Source of the DNA: an uncultured Lachnospiraceae bacterium
GTDB taxonomy: Bacteria > Bacillota > Clostridia > Lachnospirales > Lachnospiraceae
Assembly: GCA_900555195.1 (NCBI GenBank)
Contig: USKC01000020.1
Span: 1-19,038 of the forward strand
DNA: 19,038 bases
Direction of reading: 5' to 3'
Positions 12,801 through 19,038 of this stretch are shown piece by piece. Below the pieces are notes generated by a model. The model had not been told where the DNA came from. It saw only the letters and a program-made list of their open reading frames with translations, and did no database searches. How positions within the stretch are numbered: the stretch's first letter is position 1; the number at the start of each line of letters is the position of its first letter. The position numbers and the translations under genes were made by a program.

Positions 12801-12818
12801 GGCATGCAGATGCATGCC
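12801..12818. repeat. Palindrome just after the DUF2508 gene
   Basis: GGCATGCA GA TGCATGCC: perfect 8-bp arms, 16 bp after the stop codon. No U-run follows. It may be part of the 3' end processing or termination together with the larger palindrome at 12828. Confidence 0.4.
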
Positions 12819-12827
12819 TGTCACAAA

Positions 12828-12888
12828 ACGGGAAAGCATCCAGGACTTCCGGCCTTCTCCCACACGGCGTCCTTCCATGCTTTCCCGT
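12828..12888. terminator. Palindrome between convergent DUF2508 and glgB, probable terminator
   Basis: ACGGGAAAGCAT (12828-12839) and ATGCTTTCCCGT (12877-12888) are perfect 12-bp inverted copies; GGAC/GTCC extends the stem past an internal loop. The plus strand continues with CCTTCTTTCTTTTATT, and the minus strand with TTTTGTGAC, so both directions have some U-rich tail. Its design (long stem, long loop, between convergent genes) resembles the palindrome at 435-521. Confidence 0.55.
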
Positions 12889-12931
12889 CCTTCTTTCTTT
12901 TATTCCCGCCGGTCAGCGTTTCTACTCTTCG

Positions 12932-14854
12932 TCAGAATACGAATACTGCGGCCCCCGATGCCGGCAGATCAAAGGTGATCCGGTACGGCCTATAATCACT
13001 CGGCTTTGACACCGCGCGGATAGATGCAGGAATCTCCGCTCCGTTTCCGCCGAACTTCTTATCATCGCTGTTCAGCACGAGTTTATAGGTCTTCCTTTTT
13101 GGAACCCCTACACAATATCCCTTTCTCTCCACCGGGGTCATATTCAGCACAAAAAGCAGGCTGTTTTTGCCATCGGATGATTTGCGGATAAAGCTGTATG
13201 TGCTGCGCTCTGCATCATCCGCGTTGATCCACTCGAACCCGCCCCAGTCATTGTCAATCTCATGCATGCAGGGATACTTGCGGTACAGATTCAAAAGGGC
13301 CTTCATATATTCCAGCATTCCCGCATTCAATTCATCCTGCAGCATATACCAGTCCAATTCCCGCGCTTCACTCCACTCCCTCTCCTGAGCGAATTCCTGT
13401 CCCATAAACAGAAGCTTTTTCCCTTCATGGCCGAACATGTAAGTGTAGCCGGTTCGGAGATTGGCATACTTATCATAACGATATCCCGGCATCTTGTTGA
13501 CCATAGAACATTTCAGATGAACCACTTCGTCATGGGACAGAGGAAGAATATAATTCTCCGCATTATTGTAACTCATGGCGAATGTCAGCCCATAATGGTC
13601 ATTTTTTCGGAAATATGGATCCAGCTTCATATACTCACAGAAATCATGCATCCAGCCCATATTCCATTTGAAGCTGAAGTGAAGGCCGCCTTTTTCTATC
13701 TCTCCGGTCACCAGCGGCCAGGCGGTGGATTCTTCTGCGATGGTCATGACCCCCGGGAAGGTTCCCCGGATAACGGAATTGAGGTGTTTGAAAAATTCAA
13801 TCGCCTCCAGATTCTTGTTCCCTCCATATTGGTTAGGAAGCCATTCGCCGTCCTTCTTGCCATAATCCAAATATAACATGGAGGCCACCGCATCCACGCG
13901 CAGGCCATCCACATGGAACTCCTTGATCCAGAAAAGCGCATTGGCAATCAGAAAATTCTTTACCTCATTCATGCCATAGTTAAAAATCTTGGTTCCCCAG
14001 TCAGGGTGCTCTCCCCTCCTCGGATCCGGATGCTCATAGAGCGGCTGTCCGTCAAAATCCGCCAGCCCATGGGCATCTCTCGGAAAATGGGCGGGAACCC
14101 AGTCAAGGATAACGCCGATCTTATTCCTATGCAGAGTATTGACCAGATAAGCAAAATCTTCCGGTGTTCCATAACGTGAGGTAGGCGCATAATATCCCGT
14201 CACCTGATACCCCCAGGAGCCGTCAAAAGGATGTTCCGCAATTCCCATCAACTCCACATGGGTAAACTTCACTTCCTTCAAATAAGCCACGAGTCGATCC
14301 GCGAACTCCCTGTATGTATAAAATCCGTCCTCCGTTCCATCCGGATGCTTCATCCAAGAACCGATATGGCATTCATAAATCGCCATAGGCTCTTTTTTCA
14401 TGTCTTTTGTCTTCCGTTCTTCCATCCAGACGGAATCACTCCATCGGATTTTCCCGATATCGGTGGTAATAGATGCCGTTTGGGGCCTCAGTTCTGCATA
14501 ATTGGCAAATGGATCCGCCTTATAGAGCTTTCTCCCATCCGCAGTCGTGATCAGGAATTTGTACATTTCCCCGCATCCCACTCCCGGAATGAACAGTTCG
14601 TAGATGCCTCCGGGCCCCTTTTTCTTCATCTCATCCCTGCTCTCGTCCCAGCCATTAAAGCTGCCGATCACATGTACCTGAGCTGCATGAGGCGCCCAAA
14701 CTGCAAAATAGGTACCCTTTTTTCCCCTTTCGACCGACGGATGCGCGCCCAGCTTCTTATAGATGTCATAATGCGTCCCCTGGGCAAACAGATATTCGTC
14801 AGCTTCTGAGATAAAAACCTTTTCCACTTTTTTCGTTTTTGCCGTACCTGCCAT
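12932..14854 (-). CDS. glgB: 1,4-alpha-glucan (glycogen) branching enzyme
   Basis: A 640-residue cytoplasmic enzyme that cuts alpha-1,4 chains and rejoins them as alpha-1,6 branches in glycogen. An N-terminal CBM48 (about 25-130, VWAPHAAQVHVIGSFNGWD) is followed by the GH13 barrel. The catalytic residues are visible: Asp321 in GLRVDAVASM (nucleophile), Glu374 in IAEESTAWP (acid/base) and Asp442 in PLSHDEVVH. The C-terminal all-beta domain ends in FDLPASGAAVFVF. The length is normal for the family. The ATG at 14854 has GGGAGG five bases upstream. It lies 42 bp after the TPR/AAA-like gene and is probably cotranscribed. No other glycogen gene is in the window. Confidence 0.97.
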   Translation of the reverse strand: MAGTAKTKKVEKVFISEADEYLFAQGTHYDIYKKLGAHPSVERGKKGTYFAVWAPHAAQVHVIGSFNGWDESRDEMKKKGPGGIYELFIPGVGCGEMYKFLITTADGRKLYKADPFANYAELRPQTASITTDIGKIRWSDSVWMEERKTKDMKKEPMAIYECHIGSWMKHPDGTEDGFYTYREFADRLVAYLKEVKFTHVELMGIAEHPFDGSWGYQVTGYYAPTSRYGTPEDFAYLVNTLHRNKIGVILDWVPAHFPRDAHGLADFDGQPLYEHPDPRRGEHPDWGTKIFNYGMNEVKNFLIANALFWIKEFHVDGLRVDAVASMLYLDYGKKDGEWLPNQYGGNKNLEAIEFFKHLNSVIRGTFPGVMTIAEESTAWPLVTGEIEKGGLHFSFKWNMGWMHDFCEYMKLDPYFRKNDHYGLTFAMSYNNAENYILPLSHDEVVHLKCSMVNKMPGYRYDKYANLRTGYTYMFGHEGKKLLFMGQEFAQEREWSEARELDWYMLQDELNAGMLEYMKALLNLYRKYPCMHEIDNDWGGFEWINADDAERSTYSFIRKSSDGKNSLLFVLNMTPVERKGYCVGVPKRKTYKLVLNSDDKKFGGNGAEIPASIRAVSKPSDYRPYRITFDLPASGAAVFVF

Positions 14855-14896
14855 CTCTACCTCCCTTTCCCCTGCCGGAAGCGGCGCGGATTTCGT

Positions 14897-17791
14897 TTAT
14901 ATGAAATCTCCCTCATGAAGGATAATCATATCATCGTCATCATAACGCCTTGCAAACAGCACATCCACGAAATGTTTCGGCGTCTTGCGGTTCGCATGGT
15001 CTATCGCCTCGTCCACGATTTCCCGCACGTCCCTGACCGTAACAACATGGTCTATCGTCTGCATGTCCTCGATACGCGTATGGAGTGCCAGCCTCCCCAA
15101 TTCATCTATGGCATACTCCTGCATTCTGGCGTACTGACAGCCATAGGCCACCAACGTGCTGTTATCCAGCGCCTCCAGATCAAACCTCGCGTTAAAGAAA
15201 GAACTCATTCCCTGATTTGCAGCGATCAGTTTGTTCATATTGCGCTTGGTATCCATCAGGATCACCAGGATTCCCCATCTCTCCTGATTCAGGGCCAGCA
15301 GCAGCTTCTTCATGCTCTCCCCGTTTATCTTTCCGGCTCCTTCGATCAACAGCGCTCCGCCTGACAGCTGCTCAATTAATTCAGATGCCTCTTTCTTGCT
15401 GCTATTCAGGGCACTGCCCTTAATTTTTGCCAGCTTTCCTGAGAAATTCCTATCCTTGGCCCGTACATCCTTGATGATATTTTTCGCCAAGTCAAGTGTA
15501 TCCGCCCCCGGATCGCCCGTCAGGATCAGGTTCCCCGTATATGCCGCAAGGCTCAGCTTATCCAGAGCCTGTACCAGCTTCTTCATCGCCCCCTTGGTCG
15601 GGACAAAGGAAGAAAACAGCCGCTTTTCCTCCGCACTCATGGAACGGATCTGCGCTTCCAGCTGTTCTTCCTGCCAGGAATTCTCTTCCTCACCTGCAGC
15701 CGGTTCTTCCTTCCGCCCTTCCGATCTCACAGGGATGGGTTCCTTGCGCACCTGGACGTCTTCTGACGGTTCGTGCGGTTCCGGTACAGCTTCTTCCATT
15801 TCCTGACGGACCGGTTCGGCTTTCGGCTCGGCCGCAGGGGCCTGTACCTCTTCTTTTTCCCGCTGTGCTTCCCTTTCCTCCGGCAAAGCTGCGGATAACT
15901 CCGTCATTCCGGCTTCCGGACGCTTTTCTTCCTGCTGCGCTGAAGGAATTCCCGTTTCCGCAGCATCCGGCACCTCTGTTACAGGAGCAGAATCCTCCTT
16001 TGTCTCCTGTTCCATGGAAGGCAGCGAAACGGGCTTGGCCTGTTCCGATGCAGCGGGCCGCTCTTCGCTCCGTTCCATAGGACGTTCAGGAGCCGTACGC
16101 TCCACAGCCTCCTGCACCGCAGACCCGGCGGGAACTTCCACAGTGCCGGGAACCGCTGCCCCAGAACCCGCTGTCTCTGCAGAAACAGCCGCTCCGGCAG
16201 ATGTATTCACACGCCCTGCTCCGGATCGGATGGCATTTTCCACCTCACTGGCCGCCCAGATTTTTGTATGTTCCGGGATCTCTCCTGCGCCCTGGCGTGT
16301 TCCGCCCTGACGCGTTCTCCGGTCCACAGGAATTCTTTCTTCCTTCTGAAGCCGTTCCAGCATCCCTTTTCTGGATGTTTCATCAAAGTCACGGAAAAGC
16401 GCTCCTGTCTGCTCTTTCACGCGCTGCTCCAGCTGCTGCCGGCGCTTTTCCTCATTTTCCCGCTTCATCCTTTCCCATTCCCGCATAATATCTTCGATGT
16501 TCATCTGGCCGGTGATCTGTTTCTCAACCGGATGTTCTTCCGGAACCACCAGGCTGATCTGCCCGTCATATTCCTGGGAAAGGTAATTCTCGTATCCGTC
16601 CTCTTCCTGCTGCCTGTTCACATATGGAGCCTGCGTTTCTGCCCGTTCCGGCTCTGTGTACGCCGGGGCCGCCTCATGCCCGGCTGTGTTATCGTATCCA
16701 TATGCCGTTCCATATGCGGCGGAAGCGTTATAGTCTGCCGGCCCGTCATACCCGGCCGCCGGATCATATCCGTTTTCTCCCATCTGTTCCGGGCTCTGTC
16801 CGTATACTCCCGGATCTGTATATGCTTCTGCTGTATAGCCTTCTTCCTGATATGTTCCCTGAGAGTAGGCGTCCTGCGGATACGTCTCCTCTGGATAGGC
16901 TTCTTGTGAATATGCCTGTTCCTGATATCTGCGGTAATCCTGGATAGAAACAGGTTCCTTGGAACCAGAACCGTTATGCATGAGTTCCCTCATGCTTTCC
17001 GCCAGTTCCTTTTGCAGGTTCATTGTGTTGTATTTTCCCACATCCATGGTCTTTACCTGGATGTCCATATCCGAATCAGCCTGGCCGGCCGCTCCGTTCC
17101 CAGCCGCCGCTTTCTTCTTTTTATTGGAATCATTCTGTTCTTCCAGAAGCTCCTTCGGCACATTCAGCCCCTGCTTGCGCATCATATAGGCATCGAACTT
17201 TTTCTGCTGGGAGGGAGTGAGCGGCTGATGGAGTGTCTTCAGTTCCATCGCCTTCATCACATACTTTCCATCTCCAAACCACAGAATCAGTTCATCGCAT
17301 TCCTCCACGCATTTGGTGGCAAGGCCAACCCGATGATACAGATAGGCCAGCTCATAGGCCCACTTTTCCCTGTAATCCCTTTTTTTGAGCTCCTCCAATA
17401 CCGCAATCCGCTCTTCAAGCCCCACATCCTGCGCTTCATACAGCTTATACTGCAGAACGTACTTCCCGCTGTCATTGGGCGCGACCTGCTCAAACTCCTT
17501 ATAATACTTAATGGCCGAAACCACTTCGCCCATTTTTATCGAAAGGTCACACAGAGAATAAATGATCATTCTTCCGGAAGGATGCCGCTCATTTGCCATT
17601 TCCAGCAGAAGCTTCGCATCCTCAAACCTCCTGTTGACCTTATATACATCGCTGACTGTGCAGAGCATCATCACGCTCTTTACCCTGGTCCAGTCTATGG
17701 TGTCCGCCACCTTCGCTGCTTCTATGTATTTTTTCTGGGAAATCAGCGTCTTGATTTCCTCTGCGCGTATTTTATATTCATATTTATCCAA
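14897..17791 (-). CDS. Large TPR-like protein with tyrosine-rich repeats and a degenerate AAA+ domain
   Basis: About 964 residues, soluble, no signal peptide. Residues 1-230 are helical repeats of TPR type (YIEAAKVADTIDW, RRFEDAKLLLEMANERHPSG). Near 285-420 is a Tyr/Gln/Glu/Ala-rich repeat region (AYPEETYPQDAYSQGTYQEE), then a charged helix (about 435-500) and a long disordered Pro/Glu/Ala region. The C-terminal 240 residues follow the order of CbxX-type AAA+ proteins. But the P-loop reads LTGDPGADTLDLA with no GKT, and Walker B reads GGALLIEGAGKI with no DE, so ATP use is doubtful. The frame opens at GTG 17800. I prefer TTG 17791, which has GAGGTG six bases upstream. It precedes glgB, so a role in glycogen or cell organisation is possible but not shown. 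Confidence 0.75.
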   Translation of the reverse strand: MDKYEYKIRAEEIKTLISQKKYIEAAKVADTIDWTRVKSVMMLCTVSDVYKVNRRFEDAKLLLEMANERHPSGRMIIYSLCDLSIKMGEVVSAIKYYKEFEQVAPNDSGKYVLQYKLYEAQDVGLEERIAVLEELKKRDYREKWAYELAYLYHRVGLATKCVEECDELILWFGDGKYVMKAMELKTLHQPLTPSQQKKFDAYMMRKQGLNVPKELLEEQNDSNKKKKAAAGNGAAGQADSDMDIQVKTMDVGKYNTMNLQKELAESMRELMHNGSGSKEPVSIQDYRRYQEQAYSQEAYPEETYPQDAYSQGTYQEEGYTAEAYTDPGVYGQSPEQMGENGYDPAAGYDGPADYNASAAYGTAYGYDNTAGHEAAPAYTEPERAETQAPYVNRQQEEDGYENYLSQEYDGQISLVVPEEHPVEKQITGQMNIEDIMREWERMKRENEEKRRQQLEQRVKEQTGALFRDFDETSRKGMLERLQKEERIPVDRRTRQGGTRQGAGEIPEHTKIWAASEVENAIRSGAGRVNTSAGAAVSAETAGSGAAVPGTVEVPAGSAVQEAVERTAPERPMERSEERPAASEQAKPVSLPSMEQETKEDSAPVTEVPDAAETGIPSAQQEEKRPEAGMTELSAALPEEREAQREKEEVQAPAAEPKAEPVRQEMEEAVPEPHEPSEDVQVRKEPIPVRSEGRKEEPAAGEEENSWQEEQLEAQIRSMSAEEKRLFSSFVPTKGAMKKLVQALDKLSLAAYTGNLILTGDPGADTLDLAKNIIKDVRAKDRNFSGKLAKIKGSALNSSKKEASELIEQLSGGALLIEGAGKINGESMKKLLLALNQERWGILVILMDTKRNMNKLIAANQGMSSFFNARFDLEALDNSTLVAYGCQYARMQEYAIDELGRLALHTRIEDMQTIDHVVTVRDVREIVDEAIDHANRKTPKHFVDVLFARRYDDDDMIILHEGDFI

Positions 17792-17855
17792 GGATGCCAC
17801 CTCTACCGTAACTGTATGCTGAAAAGCCGTTCAGGCCCCGTTTTTACATCTTTTA

Positions 17856-17884
17856 AGTTTACCATAGCAACAGTATCTTGTCAA
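17856..17884 (-). promoter_or_regulatory. Sigma-A promoter for the TPR/AAA-like gene and glgB
   Basis: Minus strand TTGACA (17884-17879), 17 bp, TAAACT (17861-17856), with an extended -10 TG one base before it. The leader is about 55-60 nt. Confidence 0.82.
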
Positions 17885-17912
17885 AGTGATTCAGGGGCTG
17901 CAAACGGCTAAA

Positions 17913-17936
17913 ATACGGAATTTTTTTCCTCCGTAT
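17913..17936 (-). terminator. Probable terminator after the HAD-NUDIX gene
   Basis: Minus strand ATACGGA (17936-17930), a 10-nt A-rich loop, TCCGTAT (17919-17913), then TTTA. The 7-bp stem is perfect, the U-run short. It lies about 60 bp after the stop and just before the next promoter. Confidence 0.5.
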
Positions 17937-17994
17937 GAACGGTATTTCAAAGAGGTGTTGTCAATGTTCACTCCACGTCATGCAGCAGCTTCTG

Positions 17995-19038
17995 TCAGTC
18001 AAATAACGTTATCCATTTTTCATCCGCACGGGCGGCAAAACACAGTTCCACCTGCTTTCTTGTCGTCTTTTCTTCTGCCAGTACCGGCAGTTCCTGCAGT
18101 GTGAACCATCCGCTCGCAACGGTTTCCGTATTTTGCTCAAACTTCCCTTCCACAGGCTCACACAAGATGAACGCCTTGCAGATATGGAAAAAGTTGGCCG
18201 GCCTGTTCCTCTTCGTCTGTTCCTGCAGGGCGATCAGCCTTACCGGCGCCACCGTAATGCCCGCTTCCTCCTTTGTCTCTTTTATCGTATTTTCATAAAT
18301 GGTTTTGTCCGCATCCACCCATCCTCCAGGCAGCGCCCACCTGCCGTCCGCTTCCTGTACCAGAAGTATCCTGTCCCCCTCAAAAACTGCTGCCCTGGTA
18401 TCCAGCTTCGGGGTCTGGTATCCGCATTCTCTTGAAAAGAGCCCGTCTATCCGCTCAAATGTCTCCGGCGTATTGGCGCTCATGATCTCCGCTGCCGTCT
18501 CCCGGATCGCGGCAAACCGTTCCCTGTCAAAAGCATTCTCAGAATAGGTAAGCCCCGCCTGCGCGATAAACTGCAGTCTGGCTGCCCATTTCAGCCACAT
18601 CCGCTCCGTATCAGAATCTTTCGGCATGCAAAATGTCTCCGTAATCGCCGCCGGCTGTGTGAGGTAGTAGTCCGCCCGAATATGTCGTGCCGATACGCAT
18701 CCCCATAACGCCAGCGCGCCTTCCACACCTGCGTCATGCGCACAGCACATATCATAGACCGTATCGCCGATATAAACCGTCTCTTCCGGAGAAGCTCCCG
18801 TTCTTCTCAGATATTCCCTCACCGGGTCTCCGGCAGGCTTATGCCGTTTCGTATCTTCCATGCAGATGATTTCATCAAAAAACGCATCCACCCCGAACAC
18901 ACTCACTTCCTTCCGGTATTCCTGACGGGTTCTGGAAGTAACGATTCCCAGCGCAAGGCCCTGCTCCTTCAAAAGGTTCAATTCTCTGCGAATCCCTGGA
19001 AATAACCTCAGCCTGTCGCGGTATTTTTCTGTAAGGTC
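17995..19038 (-). CDS. HAD-family phosphatase fused to a NUDIX hydrolase, 5' truncated by window edge
   Basis: The frame is open to the last base of the window, so the N-terminus is missing; 347 codons are visible. The first ~130 residues are a phosphoglycolate phosphatase-like HAD core: LGIVTSRT (motif II), KRHKPAGDP (motif III lysine) and YIGDTVYDMCCAHDAG (motif IV). Motif I lies beyond the edge. Then comes a helical segment like the NUDIX N-terminal domain (WLKWAARLQFIAQAGLTYSE), then a NUDIX fold with the box from GGWVDADK to KETKEEAGI. The E-x-x-EE metal ligands are kept, while the first Glu and the Arg of the consensus box are Lys. Such enzymes clean up phosphorylated metabolites or nucleotide-sugar/ADP-ribose compounds; the substrate is unknown. 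The two domains are usually separate proteins. Confidence 0.85.
   Translation of the reverse strand, partial: DLTEKYRDRLRLFPGIRRELNLLKEQGLALGIVTSRTRQEYRKEVSVFGVDAFFDEIICMEDTKRHKPAGDPVREYLRRTGASPEETVYIGDTVYDMCCAHDAGVEGALALWGCVSARHIRADYYLTQPAAITETFCMPKDSDTERMWLKWAARLQFIAQAGLTYSENAFDRERFAAIRETAAEIMSANTPETFERIDGLFSRECGYQTPKLDTRAAVFEGDRILLVQEADGRWALPGGWVDADKTIYENTIKETKEEAGITVAPVRLIALQEQTKRNRPANFFHICKAFILCEPVEGKFEQNTETVASGWFTLQELPVLAEEKTTRKQVELCFAARADEKWITLFD

Noticed and set aside
16780..16940. Tandem DNA repeat in the tyrosine-rich region
   Set aside because: The repeated Tyr/Glu/Ala codons are too diverged at DNA level for a real tandem array; it is a protein composition bias.

Overview
The window looks like a chromosomal segment of a low-to-mid-GC Gram-positive anaerobe of the class Clostridia, most likely family Lachnospiraceae. 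The reasons are strong AGGAGG ribosome binding sites, sigma-A promoters, frequent TTG/GTG starts, a Flp1-like/DUF5702/DUF6382 version of the Tad pilus locus, a BofA-family protein and a DUF2508 (YaaL-like) protein. The organism is inferred from gene content only. Most genes are on the minus strand. I saw no tRNA, rRNA, CRISPR array, transposase or phage gene.

Layout from left to right. (1) 1-393: the 3' end of murG on the plus strand, followed by a 235-bp convergent gap with a long palindrome. (2) 629-1696: a two-gene minus-strand unit, rhomboid protease then HIT protein, with a near-ideal promoter at 1730-1758. (3) 1836-11667: a ten-gene minus-strand Tad (Flp-type) pilus/secretion operon. 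In transcription order it holds a TadZ/CpaE-like ATPase, the TadA/CpaF ATPase, TadB, TadC, a Flp1-like pilin, a DUF5702 pseudopilin-like protein, a TadE-like protein with metal-binding-like modules, a TadV prepilin peptidase, a second TadE-like protein and a DUF6382-FHA membrane protein. It is preceded by a leader of about 280 nt and a promoter with palindromic operator-like sites (11955-12016). (4) 12109-12784: a divergent pair, a BofA-family protein (minus) and a DUF2508 protein (plus). (5) 12932-17791: an operon of a 960-residue TPR/pseudo-AAA+ protein and the glycogen branching enzyme GlgB, from a strong promoter at 17856-17884. (6) 17995-19038: the 3' part of a HAD-NUDIX fusion gene that runs off the right edge.

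The Tad genes make a coherent machine: TadA powers TadB/TadC, TadV would process pilin-like substrates (Flp1-like, TadE-like, DUF5702), TadZ would place the apparatus, and the FHA protein suggests control by Ser/Thr phosphorylation.

The most unusual signal is inside this operon. The 5' end of the first tadE-like gene carries two inverted arms of 29 bp (25 identical) at 5132-5160 and 5338-5366, around a 177-bp spacer. The right arm contains the gene's Shine-Dalgarno and ATG. The spacer length is a multiple of three and it stays open in the tadE frame in either orientation. This has the architecture of an intragenic invertible switch. It could also be a start-codon-sequestering RNA hairpin, because three of the four arm mismatches become G-U pairs in the sense mRNA. 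Both readings are inferences from one sequence.
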